IMG/VR virus record: IMGVR_UViG_3300009537_000975
Span: 1-42,558 of that record
DNA: 42,558 nt
Strand: one strand, 5' to 3'
Source: a virus
Translations under genes and position numbers: made by a program
Shown: positions 23,651 through 31,983 of the stretch, piece by piece
Layout of the letters: every line of letters begins with the position of its first letter
How positions within the stretch are numbered: the first letter of the stretch is position 1
The notes under the pieces: model-generated
The model's input: the letters and a program-made list of their open reading frames with translations, nothing else
Database searches by the model: none
What the model was told of the DNA's origin: nothing

Positions 23651-24585
23651 AAGTTCTCCAAGTCTGCAATGCGAATCAGATTGTGTACAATGTTGGGATC
23701 AGAACAATTTCTAATGTACCATTCTCTGGCGTTGTCTGCAATACTCTTGAGGAAGGCATTATCATTGACTACTTCCTTGTGTCGCTCCAACATTGCGTCA
23801 GCAACCGCTTCGTGACTATACGGCGTCAAGTAGTACGGGTCTAGATCAATATCCACCGACACATAATGTACGTCGGGGATGAGCGGGTCGTGTTGCTCGA
23901 CTCTTAACTTAGGACGAAGGAGCGGAACGCCAATCCCAAACATTTCTATGTCTCTAAAGCAAATATCTCCGCCAATGTTCATTCCCAAACCCAACACTAA
24001 CTTCTGGGTAGCCAACTCCGCAATGAATTGGTCGAAGGGAAGGCGGCCCATGTTAATTGACACTTCATTCGGGTACTTCTGTTGCAGAATTATAATACAT
24101 GAACGCTGAGGATATACCGTTCCTCTGAAATAGAGCTTGTCTTCCAATTTCGCACTATTGCGATACTTTTGGATCGAGTCATAATTGAGCGTACCAAACT
24201 GCCAAATGGTTTCGGGATAGTAGCCGGCTCGTATTAACTCTCGCTTATGCTGTAACGATTCAGGCAAATCCTTGTCCACCCTGAAAGAATTGTATTGACC
24301 ACAGGTGGCGCCAGCGAACTCGGCCAAGGCTACAAACGGCATTATGTCTGTGCATACATCGCCAAACTCTGATATGTGAAACCATCCAGTTTCGGCGTTC
24401 TCAATTATGGAGATAGAACCGTGAGGAATTTGGACGCCTCTGTATTTACTTTCCGGCGCAGTAGAAAGATTCAGCTTCACTTCATGCTTCCTGCCCAATT
24501 CTTCCACTAGCCCGTGAGTCATTCCATTGTCGAATCTGTGGTCTGGCAAACCGTAATGGTAGGCGTAGATATTGAATTTCTTCAT
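23647..24585 (-). CDS. Putative glycosyltransferase (CAP10/exostosin-like)
   Basis: 312 residues from ATG 24585, which overlaps the upstream stop as ATGA; an ATG 15 nt upstream is less well placed. It starts MKKFNIYAYHYGLPDHRFDNG. The C-terminal half has LYFRGTVYPQRSC, then KLVLGLGMNIGGDICFRDIEMFGIGVPLLRP, an arrangement I associate with glycan-transferring CAP10 or exostosin-like proteins (xxFRGxxxxxR ... CFRxxEMxGxGxPLLR). The identification is moderate; it is clearly part of the glycan operon. Confidence 0.55.
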   Translation of the reverse strand: MKKFNIYAYHYGLPDHRFDNGMTHGLVEELGRKHEVKLNLSTAPESKYRGVQIPHGSISIIENAETGWFHISEFGDVCTDIMPFVALAEFAGATCGQYNSFRVDKDLPESLQHKRELIRAGYYPETIWQFGTLNYDSIQKYRNSAKLEDKLYFRGTVYPQRSCIIILQQKYPNEVSINMGRLPFDQFIAELATQKLVLGLGMNIGGDICFRDIEMFGIGVPLLRPKLRVEQHDPLIPDVHYVSVDIDLDPYYLTPYSHEAVADAMLERHKEVVNDNAFLKSIADNAREWYIRNCSDPNIVHNLIRIADLENL

Positions 24586-25361
24586 GCTACCTTTCTCCAA
24601 ACTCTGTTGTGACCAACAGCAAACAACTCGGTAAATCGGTCATCTTTCATCACGGTATTTTCCACCGCTTGTGTAACTTCCGCAAGTCCTTTAGACCAAT
24701 GTTCGTTTTTTTCTAACCACTTGCGCGAATGTTCATTTGCCTCTAGAGGGAGATTGAGATTACAACTTGCATCGTCAATAACCAACAAACCATTCATCTT
24801 GGTCATCTCTGCATAGTGCTTAACGTCACTTATCACAGTGTCATATTCGTGGCCGCCATCAATGTAGACCACATTAAACGGTGCTTCAAGACCAGTAGTG
24901 TAGATGACCGCCTCATCCGTTGAGTTTCCAACTATGAGCTTGAGGTTATTAGTTGGTTGTTTAGCAAATGCGAATGTCTTTGCAATGTCCTGTTCAAAAT
25001 CTGGATCGCCGGGATGAGTGTCGCCAAATCCTATAGTAGAAAGAGCAGTGACTCCGTACATCATTCCCTCTATTCCAAGTCGGCTCGCTAGTAACGCTAC
25101 CAAAGCTGGAATTTGCCCTCTGTAGACGCCTATCTCAAGGAATTTGAAGTCCTGCGGTAATTGCGTGGTAATGAGATTCCACATCCAGTAGAATTGGGTT
25201 TCACCGTAACCATGCTTGTTATCCAAGATCCATTTCCTAAGAGTAATCAGTTCTGGATCTTCTTCTATACGTCGAAACATATCATCTCTGACCGCAGTGT
25301 GAAACTCTAAGGTATCTTCGTATGCGGCTACTAGCCCATCGAATGTATCGAATGCTTTCAT
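24582..25361 (-). CDS. Class I SAM-dependent methyltransferase
   Basis: 259 residues from ATG 25361 (TGATG overlap with the upstream gene; a TTG one codon earlier is rejected). FKFLEIGVYRGQIPALVALL is motif I. LIVGNSTDE and NVVYIDGGHEYDTVISDVKHY are the later Rossmann strands of the methyltransferase_24 group, and LLVIDDASCNLNL follows. Probable O-methylation of a sugar in the island's glycan; cephalosporin-hydroxylase-like relatives exist in cell-wall loci. It is not close to the paralogous pair at 13055 and 23009. Confidence 0.8.
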   Translation of the reverse strand: MKAFDTFDGLVAAYEDTLEFHTAVRDDMFRRIEEDPELITLRKWILDNKHGYGETQFYWMWNLITTQLPQDFKFLEIGVYRGQIPALVALLASRLGIEGMMYGVTALSTIGFGDTHPGDPDFEQDIAKTFAFAKQPTNNLKLIVGNSTDEAVIYTTGLEAPFNVVYIDGGHEYDTVISDVKHYAEMTKMNGLLVIDDASCNLNLPLEANEHSRKWLEKNEHWSKGLAEVTQAVENTVMKDDRFTELFAVGHNRVWRKVA

Positions 25362-26089
25362 CAATCCGTCCTAACAACATAGTTTGTACTTTTGACCCAA
25401 CGTACATTCTCTTGTTCTTCTACCTCAAACATCTCTGCCGTGGCATAGAGGTTCTTGTATCCAACGTGCTTGTACTCATGCGCCTTGTGTAGCAATTCAC
25501 GCCCTTGCACGAAATCCATATATCTGTCATCGCTGGGACCTGGACAGTTGTCTTTGTGATGCAACACATAGAAAGTTCCGACTTCGTTCCTAATCACTGG
25601 TATGTTCGCCCACTTGAATCTCTCCCTCACATCCTCGTCCTCATTGCCCCAACCAATATACATCGGGTTGAATCCATTGATTGCTTCAAAGTGGTGGCGC
25701 TTCATTGCTATAACACCACCGTAGAAGTTAGGGTCTACTTCCCTTTCGAAATCTCTGTAGCCTGACGGTATGTCGTGATATTCTCGGCGGGCATCCATCG
25801 CCTCGTTCAGGAAGATTCCCTTACGATGTGGTAACACTGGATATTCGCCAACTTCATAGCTCACATCGTCAGTTGGAAGCCAATCTACTTGGTGAAATAT
25901 CAGCGTGTCGCCCTTTGCGTATGCATATCCCACATTCTCAACACATGCAATGCGGAAATTATCGTTGTCGTTCTGCTCCGATACAATTATCTCGTATTCT
26001 TTGCTCTTAAATACCTCTTGCAATCGGGGTAGTAGTACCTCTAACTGGTCACGTCTGTCTCTGTATGGAATGATTATACTATAGTCCAT
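25361..26089 (-). CDS. GT7/GT2-type glycosyltransferase (galactosyltransferase-like)
   Basis: 242 residues. IIIPYRDRRDQLEVLLPRL, NVGYAYAKGDTLIFHQVDWLP, FYGGVIAMKRHHFEAINGFNP and IGWGNEDEDVRERF occur in the order found in beta-1,4-galactosyltransferase-like (GT7 C-domain) enzymes, including the metal/donor Asp of VDWLP and the acceptor-loop GWGxEDED. It would add a hexose to a GlcNAc- or Glc-like acceptor. It overlaps the next gene upstream by 11 nt. Confidence 0.78.
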   Translation of the reverse strand: MDYSIIIPYRDRRDQLEVLLPRLQEVFKSKEYEIIVSEQNDNDNFRIACVENVGYAYAKGDTLIFHQVDWLPTDDVSYEVGEYPVLPHRKGIFLNEAMDARREYHDIPSGYRDFEREVDPNFYGGVIAMKRHHFEAINGFNPMYIGWGNEDEDVRERFKWANIPVIRNEVGTFYVLHHKDNCPGPSDDRYMDFVQGRELLHKAHEYKHVGYKNLYATAEMFEVEEQENVRWVKSTNYVVRTD

Positions 26090-26930
26090 ATCTCTCCTCT
26101 ACCGCCTCTTTCAAGCCAGGAACTCTGTCCCATTGGTGAACTAGATAAAACAGCACTTCCTCATTTGTGTAAGCCAATCCGTCTTTGATTATTGGTTTAG
26201 GTTCTAGTAGGTGAGGCCATACATGCGACCTTGAAGGTTCGAGCGTTGATGCGCATTGACAACTCCACGCCGATGCGAAGTCTACTCGAACCGCATCAAA
26301 TAGGTTCCCATTCATCAGTAATCCGAATGAACTTTGGTCATTGGGGATATAACGACCTTCTCCCATTGAAAAGATTAACAAGGCCAAATCGCGCATTGCA
26401 TCTGCTCCACCAGCAATTGTTCCCACATTGTATACGGTATGATTCTTAGCGTACTCTAACACATAAGGACCGAATCCCTGCAGCATATTGTCTTTGTTCC
26501 AGTGCTCGTCCTTGTATAGAATGCCTTCGCTTGGTGCAACAATTTGTCTTATGGTAGACACATGATCATTCAACCACTCAGACGGGTTTCTCTGGAATAT
26601 CACATCTCTCACGTCGGTAGTTATGACTCTATCGTATGGTATTAATGGATTTCCTGCTAAGAATTGCCACAGGTGGAAGAATCGCATTTGATGACATTGC
26701 GTGTCACGTCCACCAGCGTTATGGTCAATTGGCCTTCCGTGGTTGTCGCTGTTGGTGTGAAGCAACGTAACATCTAATTTGGTTGCTTCCCTGGAAAAGG
26801 TATCCATGTCGGCACGATAGACTAACAGCACTACGTCGCCGTCGAATCCGCTGTCTCTAATAGACTGTGCCCACGGCTTGATCTTGTCCCAGGTGTATAG
26901 GTCGGATGCTCCGAATAGTAAATCTTTCAT
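26079..26930 (-). CDS. Putative GT-A glycosyltransferase
   Basis: 283 residues. VITTDVRDVIFQRNPSEWL (about 103-121) is the D-x-RDVxFQ-xxP donor-site pattern of several GT-A families (for example DUF616-like transferases). NVGTIAGGADAMRDL and YIPNDQSSFG fit the same fold. No exact sugar specificity can be read. It is flanked by a galactosyltransferase-like gene and a small Cys/His-rich protein. Confidence 0.62.
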   Translation of the reverse strand: MKDLLFGASDLYTWDKIKPWAQSIRDSGFDGDVVLLVYRADMDTFSREATKLDVTLLHTNSDNHGRPIDHNAGGRDTQCHQMRFFHLWQFLAGNPLIPYDRVITTDVRDVIFQRNPSEWLNDHVSTIRQIVAPSEGILYKDEHWNKDNMLQGFGPYVLEYAKNHTVYNVGTIAGGADAMRDLALLIFSMGEGRYIPNDQSSFGLLMNGNLFDAVRVDFASAWSCQCASTLEPSRSHVWPHLLEPKPIIKDGLAYTNEEVLFYLVHQWDRVPGLKEAVEERYGL

Positions 26931-27199
26931 TTCTGTGTTCTTTTTGATAAGTCGTACGGCGATGAAATTTTTTCATACCGCTTTGGTTCTATGTTTTCTA
27001 TGATAAAGTTTTGGTTGTGTTCAATATCTAACAGCCTAAGCTCGGCATCCCTATCGCTAGACTCTGACCCAAAAATCTGTTTACGAAAGTCACAAGAATC
27101 ACATTCTGCAAAATAGTCAAAATTATGATTGCCTGTGCAATATTGATGACCACACCAACCATCGCCTGTTCTTGTAATGGAAAGTTTATGGCGTTTCAT
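26927..27199 (-). CDS. Small Cys/His-rich protein
   Basis: 90 residues, unrecognised. DGWCGHQYCTGNHNFDYF and AECDSCDFRKQ give a CxxxxC plus CxxC cluster consistent with a zinc-binding site in the first half; the second half is charged. It is coupled by a 4-nt overlap to the glycosyltransferase downstream. Confidence 0.6.
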   Translation of the reverse strand: MKRHKLSITRTGDGWCGHQYCTGNHNFDYFAECDSCDFRKQIFGSESSDRDAELRLLDIEHNQNFIIENIEPKRYEKISSPYDLSKRTQK

Positions 27200-27223
27200 T
27201 TGGAGCCTCCTGTTCGTAGTATG

Positions 27224-27973
27224 TCATATCACATCTTCCCAATTCTGAAATTTGGTTCCATGTAAATGAGCCGCCCACTCAGGCATTGCATGAGTGGACT
27301 TAGTTGGAATGGGCTGAATAAGTGCCCGTCCCTTTTGTCTCAACTCAAGAAATATGTTCATATCAAACGGGTAGGTCCCTTGTGTGTACTTAGACCAAAC
27401 GTCTGCATCTTGCTGTAAGATGTATACCCACGAAGCGAATGTCATTGTGGTGCTGTTTGTCAGCATCCAATAAGAGCTGTCAGTTACAAACACCTTTGTT
27501 TCTTCGGCCCCATCCTCGCCGATTAGGGGGTTTCCTCCCTTTGAGGCGGGGATGTATTTGTCGGGATGGTTGTAGAGCGTGACATACGGAGCTTTTCCCA
27601 ATCCTTCAACCAAGGTATTTCTCGCGCCGAGTAAGTGGATGTAGTCGTCTTCGACAAAGTAAACTTGTTCTCTGTCGTCAAGTTTGAGCGCCTCTTCAAA
27701 TACAAGTCGGAAGGACGCCGCGCTGCTACCCGCGGAAGACCTGCGTACAGTGATATTGTAACCAGTAGGCCGATCAGGAGTCCCGTTATACCGTAGAGCA
27801 ATATCACTGAATTTTTCATACGTTTCATCCTTAACATTATCCAGTAACAGCATTACGTTGTCACCTAGTTCGTTGAAATGGCTTAAAAAATTGGTAAGGC
27901 AACCTTCCTTGGTCGCCTTATCAAATCGTAACTTCGGGTAACTTCCGTCACTGAGTCTATAGAATATCTGCAT
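27224..27973 (-). CDS. Putative GT-A glycosyltransferase
   Basis: 249 residues. YFVEDDYIHLLGARNTL (about 105-121) provides an EDD metal/nucleotide-sugar site. VTDSSYWMLTNSTTMTF and YPFDMNIFLELRQKGR with PIPTKSTH complete a pattern I have seen in uncharacterised viral glycosyltransferases, but the family is not firmly named. It overlaps the hypothetical gene upstream by 17 nt. Confidence 0.58.
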   Translation of the reverse strand: MQIFYRLSDGSYPKLRFDKATKEGCLTNFLSHFNELGDNVMLLLDNVKDETYEKFSDIALRYNGTPDRPTGYNITVRRSSAGSSAASFRLVFEEALKLDDREQVYFVEDDYIHLLGARNTLVEGLGKAPYVTLYNHPDKYIPASKGGNPLIGEDGAEETKVFVTDSSYWMLTNSTTMTFASWVYILQQDADVWSKYTQGTYPFDMNIFLELRQKGRALIQPIPTKSTHAMPEWAAHLHGTKFQNWEDVI

Positions 27974-28427
27974 CTGGCACTACGGGAGTTTTGGGTTCGT
28001 CATCCATTCTCACTTCACTCAATTCGTCAGGCTCTCTACTTGTGTTGTATGAGATAATCTTGACATTGCTCATTTTGTCTCGGTCGTATGTGCGATAGGC
28101 GTTCCATCGCTTAAGCCAAGGCTTGTCAACATAAGTCTTATAGAATTGCTCTGGTGCCAATGCCCCCGTTACATCAAACAACGGAAGCAAATCTCTACGA
28201 GGAACATGCTGTATATCAAGTCCATGAACCTTACCTTCCCATTCAGGATGGACGATAAACACCCAACGGGTCTTGTCCTTGTAAGTAAAAGCGATAACCA
28301 TACCACGAACAAAATCACTCCGGTACGATTCCAAATCCTCATCTAAAAAATTCGGAAGATGCTCATTGCGAAAATCCTTGAGTGCTCTACTCTCCCGCTC
28401 TTTGCTGGGAACGCTTTCTCTAGTCAT
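27957..28427 (-). CDS. Hypothetical protein with charged tail
   Basis: 156 residues. A central segment, FVRGMVIAFTYKDKTRWVF with VHGLDIQHVPRRDLLPLF, is reminiscent of phage proteins of unknown role that I cannot name. The C-terminal 35 residues are acidic and proline-rich. It overlaps the GT4-like gene upstream by 8 nt. Confidence 0.58.
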   Translation of the reverse strand: MTRESVPSKERESRALKDFRNEHLPNFLDEDLESYRSDFVRGMVIAFTYKDKTRWVFIVHPEWEGKVHGLDIQHVPRRDLLPLFDVTGALAPEQFYKTYVDKPWLKRWNAYRTYDRDKMSNVKIISYNTSREPDELSEVRMDDEPKTPVVPDADIL

Positions 28428-29892
28428 TTACTTCCTCACCTTCCTTGGATATTGCTCCCTCAGATTCCATCATCTCATGAGAGGCTGCCTTTGCGCCAAC
28501 AGCGGCCTCAGCTTTTACTCCACTAGGAGCTTCCATGCCATGTTTCTCGGCTTTCAGTTTATCTTTTTCCTCAGGCTTCTTCAATTCAATTTTCTTCAAC
28601 TTCGGAAGATCGGGCAACTTCAATTCCACTTGGTCGGGAATGTGAAACTCAGGAATGTATTTGCTGAACAGCTCATCGGTTTCTTTCTGAATCTGTTCGA
28701 AGCTGAATCGTTCTGAGTTTCTTTTCCCCATTTTAGCTCCGCGTTGGATAAATTGCGGATAATTCTTCCAGACGTGATGCATGTAGTTGCCTGCCATCTG
28801 GTAGTCAACTTTAAACCAACGCGTTCCTTTGTTAATCATTCCTTCCCACACTGCTGACTGATCCACTTCCTCCAACTTACCCGGCAATAACACCGCTTCA
28901 TCGGGCGTAAGAAAGTCCATGTGACCCGACCAACCTGAAGCAATGATGGGTTTGCCCGTTACGCTCGCTTCAAGCAGTGGTCTTCCAAATCCTTCTCCCT
29001 TAGTGAATGTGACAAACGCTTTTACCTTCGGGTGGTTGTTAAGACTATTCATCTCTTGATCAGTCATATGACCAAACAGCAGATAAACACTTGGAAGATT
29101 TTTGCCTCTTACGGACGCCTTTACAGCGTCAATCCTACTGAGCATTTCTTCTCGTTCCAATACGGAAAAACCAGCACCACTGGTTTTGAGGATCAACGCA
29201 GGCCGATTCTTCTTAGGAACTTTGCGAAACACTTCCAGGAACACTTTGATAAGCATTCCTACGTCTTTGCGGTCTGCGCCAATATTACCACTAAGCCAGT
29301 GACCCACAAACAGGAAACAGAAATTCTCTTTCACCTTATCCATTGCTTGATTGACGGCAGGAACTATTTCGGTTTTTGGAATTTTACGGAAGATGTTGGG
29401 ATCTATGCAATTGTGCAAAACCTCTACGGGCTTCTCGTTTCGGAGATTGCCAAGTAGGTTTCCGTTTTGATCTTTCTTGTCATAAGTGGTAAACGATAGC
29501 ACCTTTTTAGAATGCTCCGAAATGGTGAAAGTTACATCCATCTTGTTCATTCCTTCAATCCATTTTGGGTCACACGCGGTAGTCTCAATGCCGGCGGTCA
29601 TGCCAATGTTGAATTTTCCCACCCGTTCAAATTCGTTGGGAACTGTAATGCTAACGAAGATTTCAGGCTGCCTTGGTAGATTGTTTTTCATAATGGTTCT
29701 ATCTACGATAGGCTTGTCTCTGGGATCATCATTAGTGAGCGCGTTCATTGGTGTTTGTCCCCACGGACACGACCAAATGCTGATATCCCACTTATCAAGA
29801 TTGATGAGATGACGGCAAATGTCTCTTGCCATATCTCCATAACCAGATCGCGTTCCTACAGGAGCGCGGATAAGCATTATAGGTTTGCCCAT
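28420..29892 (-). CDS. GT4-like glycosyltransferase with long charged C-terminal tail
   Basis: 490 residues. The first 400 form a GT-B enzyme: RAPVGTRSGYGDMARDI, EVLHNCIDPNIF, CFLFVGHWLSGNIGADRKD, VYLLFGHMTDQEM and the donor motif FTKGEGFGRPLLEASVTGKPIIAS (E-x7-E). The last 75 residues are a Lys/Glu/Pro tail (ELKLPDLPKLKKIELKKP..., then an Ala/Glu-rich end) that is unusual for the family and might anchor the enzyme to a complex or a virion component. It overlaps the small gene upstream by 16 nt. Confidence 0.8.
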   Translation of the reverse strand: MGKPIMLIRAPVGTRSGYGDMARDICRHLINLDKWDISIWSCPWGQTPMNALTNDDPRDKPIVDRTIMKNNLPRQPEIFVSITVPNEFERVGKFNIGMTAGIETTACDPKWIEGMNKMDVTFTISEHSKKVLSFTTYDKKDQNGNLLGNLRNEKPVEVLHNCIDPNIFRKIPKTEIVPAVNQAMDKVKENFCFLFVGHWLSGNIGADRKDVGMLIKVFLEVFRKVPKKNRPALILKTSGAGFSVLEREEMLSRIDAVKASVRGKNLPSVYLLFGHMTDQEMNSLNNHPKVKAFVTFTKGEGFGRPLLEASVTGKPIIASGWSGHMDFLTPDEAVLLPGKLEEVDQSAVWEGMINKGTRWFKVDYQMAGNYMHHVWKNYPQFIQRGAKMGKRNSERFSFEQIQKETDELFSKYIPEFHIPDQVELKLPDLPKLKKIELKKPEEKDKLKAEKHGMEAPSGVKAEAAVGAKAASHEMMESEGAISKEGEEVND

Positions 29893-30155
29893 GCCGTCTC
29901 CCTTTCAAATCCTGTTAGCCGTTCTATTTCTTCAAATTGCTCACTGAAAGCCTCCACTTCAGCATCTATCTTATTTACACATTTTGGTCGTAGTTCTTCG
30001 TTTCTCAAACCCACTGTGTACTCACAAAGAAATTCTCCGTCCATCATCAAACTATTCTTCTCAATAGCAAAAGTATGGCCGGGATACATCTTTCCAGCCA
30101 TGTGCAAAAATGACTCTCCTACTCTTGACTTTCTTTCTTCTAGAGGTTTGGCCAT
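29877..30155 (-). CDS. Small hypothetical protein
   Basis: 92 residues, unrecognised. Starts MAKPLEERKSRVGESF and has a mixed strand start and a helical end. It overlaps both neighbours by 16 nt and so is likely co-translated with the GT4 gene. Confidence 0.58.
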   Translation of the reverse strand: MAKPLEERKSRVGESFLHMAGKMYPGHTFAIEKNSLMMDGEFLCEYTVGLRNEELRPKCVNKIDAEVEAFSEQFEEIERLTGFERETAWANL

Positions 30156-30340
30156 TCCATAGCCTCCAATGCGTTGACCCCATACAACTCTGTTCGTGCA
30201 ATCATTGCATCCAAATGATCGGCGCCTTCGGCAAGTTTCTCATATGCCCGCTTCCAAGAGATGTTCAGTCCCTCAATTTCAGATTGAGCTAGTGCTTTCC
30301 TGCGAATCTCTTGTAATTCCTTTCTGCTGAAATTGTTCAT
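30140..30340 (-). CDS. Small hypothetical helical protein
   Basis: 66 residues from ATG 30340 (TGGAGAA upstream and an ATGA overlap with the preceding gene); a longer start 17 codons earlier would run inside that gene. Strongly helical: FSRKELQEIRRKALAQSE, then HLDAMIARTELYGV. Unknown role. Confidence 0.58.
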   Translation of the reverse strand: MNNFSRKELQEIRRKALAQSEIEGLNISWKRAYEKLAEGADHLDAMIARTELYGVNALEAMEWPNL

Positions 30341-31770
30341 ATGGTTTTCTCCATTACAAAGCGTGATGAACGGTTGCTTCTGTCCTGCCACATTTCCATT
30401 GCTTTATCCATTCCCTCTATGAAACACTGCCCCATTCCTTCAGCTGTGTATCCTTCCTCAATAGCATATTGACGGCCCAACTTTCCTCTACGTTCTCGTT
30501 CTTCGGGCGTCATCTTGTAGAACTCTAGGATTTTGTCGCCAGCGTCTGCCCAATCACATCGGTCATCGAAGATGTACGGAGTCTGCGGAGAACCAATTAG
30601 GCCGCGTTGTGCCGGAAACACAGGCAAAACCCATTCGCCATGCTTCTTGTATTTACCAACTGCATTAGTTCCGAAGTCATAATTGAAATGCTTATCGGGA
30701 TGGAGGTACACTCCGTTCTTAGTCATGAATCCACATTGGTCTTGCAATCCTCCTGTCACATTGATAATGACCGGACTTTCTGCACACATTGACTCAAGTG
30801 TTCCAATTCCAAATCCTTCGTTTGAGGCGATGTTGATTGTTACATCAGCGATATTGTACAGAATGTTCAACTGCTGAGGCGACAGTCGGTCGGTAGAGAA
30901 CACCGCTTTAATGTCTGGTGCGCAATCACGAATAACCGCAGGCAGATCGGTGCCGTTTTCATCAACAGGCTGGGTGTGCATAACCAAGCGACACCGATCT
31001 GCCTGTTCCTTTGGTAGTTTATGCGTGAAATGTTGGAAGGCCAGAATTACGTCACCCGGCATCTTTCGTCGGATGTTTCGGTTGTTCCAAAACAGAACGA
31101 AATCTACCTTGTCGTTACCGAACATCTTCTTCCGCATTGCTTCAATTTCTTTCTTCTCGTCTTTTGTAGTTAGCTTGCGGAACAGTCTGGTATCTACTCC
31201 GTGTGGAACGTAGCTGATTCGCCAGTCGTCAATTTTGCCCTTGTCTTTCCCATTTTGCCACACTTGCTTGACAATGTTATAGGTTTGCTTGGAAATACAT
31301 CCGATCCAATCACAAGAGCGATAGAAATTTTCGTTGTATTTCGGATATGGCGTATCATCCCAAATATGGTAAAAGAAAATCGGACAGTGTTCACGAATCT
31401 CATTCTCCATACGATAAAGCCAGACCCAAAACCGTGGGTCTGTGAAGTGAAGGATAGAATCCGGCTTCTCATTCATTAGAAGATACCGAATTATTTCTGG
31501 ATCTCCATAGCCTGTAAACGGATACAATTTCACTTTTGCGTCATTTATTCCAGCTTCTTTTCCCACGGCGTCGGACATATCGAAGAGCTTTCCCTGTTCA
31601 GGATGCTTGACCGCCGCTCCCAGTTGCACCCAGTTATATCTGTGTGCTGTTTTGACTACAATCTCTTTTGACATTACTCCAACGCCACTTGTCATACGCA
31701 TATCGTCAGAGAGAAGTAAAATAGTCTTGCGTTTTTCACGGGGAATCCATCCCGGCTTCTTTTCGGTCAT
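30337..31770 (-). CDS. GT4/GT1-like glycosyltransferase
   Basis: 477 residues. ILLLSDDMRMTSGVGVMSKE, SYVPHGVDTRLFRKL, VDFVLFWNNRNIRRK and INIASNEGFGIGTLESMCAESPV (E-x7-E donor helix) define a GT-B family-4-type enzyme. It is probably the first glycosyltransferase of the island to be translated, since the RHH regulator gene lies 1 codon upstream with a 4-nt overlap. The donor and acceptor cannot be read. Confidence 0.8.
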   Translation of the reverse strand: MTEKKPGWIPREKRKTILLLSDDMRMTSGVGVMSKEIVVKTAHRYNWVQLGAAVKHPEQGKLFDMSDAVGKEAGINDAKVKLYPFTGYGDPEIIRYLLMNEKPDSILHFTDPRFWVWLYRMENEIREHCPIFFYHIWDDTPYPKYNENFYRSCDWIGCISKQTYNIVKQVWQNGKDKGKIDDWRISYVPHGVDTRLFRKLTTKDEKKEIEAMRKKMFGNDKVDFVLFWNNRNIRRKMPGDVILAFQHFTHKLPKEQADRCRLVMHTQPVDENGTDLPAVIRDCAPDIKAVFSTDRLSPQQLNILYNIADVTINIASNEGFGIGTLESMCAESPVIINVTGGLQDQCGFMTKNGVYLHPDKHFNYDFGTNAVGKYKKHGEWVLPVFPAQRGLIGSPQTPYIFDDRCDWADAGDKILEFYKMTPEERERRGKLGRQYAIEEGYTAEGMGQCFIEGMDKAMEMWQDRSNRSSRFVMEKTI

Positions 31771-31949
31771 TCATTCTCCTTGTCTTGTTCACGAATCACA
31801 TCGGCAAAACTGCCAGAAAATTCACCATTCAAAAGTCGTTCAAATAGTCGCTTAGCCACACGGCTCATTGGCACTTGTTCGTGCGCACACCGTTTCCTAA
31901 GTTTGCGTATCACTTCAGCGTCTACTCTAATGGTTGTTGTTTCGGTCAT
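31767..31949 (-). CDS. Ribbon-helix-helix DNA-binding regulator
   Basis: 60 residues from ATG 31949, chosen over GTG 31955 because AAAGG then lies 5 nt upstream. TETTTIRVDAEVIRKLRKRC is the beta-strand and first helix of a MetJ/Arc/CopG-type fold, and VPMSRVAKRLFERLL is the second helix. RHH dimers bind tandem direct repeats; here TGTAGATAA occurs twice at a 10-bp step directly upstream. It sits at the head of the glycan island, so it may control it. Confidence 0.78.
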   Translation of the reverse strand: MTETTTIRVDAEVIRKLRKRCAHEQVPMSRVAKRLFERLLNGEFSGSFADVIREQDKENE

Positions 31950-31957
31950 ATTCACCT

Positions 31958-31976
31958 TTATCTACACTTATCTACA
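31958..31976 (-). promoter_or_regulatory. Tandem 9-nt repeat upstream of the RHH gene, candidate operator
   Basis: On the minus strand, TGTAGATAA is repeated with one intervening base (31976-31968 and 31966-31958), a period of exactly 10 bp. The second copy borders the ribosome-binding AAAGG of the RHH gene, and the pair lies in the short gap after the macrodomain stop. Direct repeats one helical turn apart are the classical arrangement for RHH dimers such as Arc or MetJ. Inferred: autoregulation, by repressing transcription or blocking ribosome entry. Confidence 0.5.
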
Positions 31977-31983
31977 ATAAGTA

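Noticed and set aside
7530-31770. Bacterial O-antigen operon wrongly joined to phage sequence
   Set aside because: The same tight ATGA-type coupling, gene sizes and small unknown genes run through the island and both phage-type flanks, and a free-standing homing endonuclease sits inside it. A chimera cannot be fully excluded without read data.
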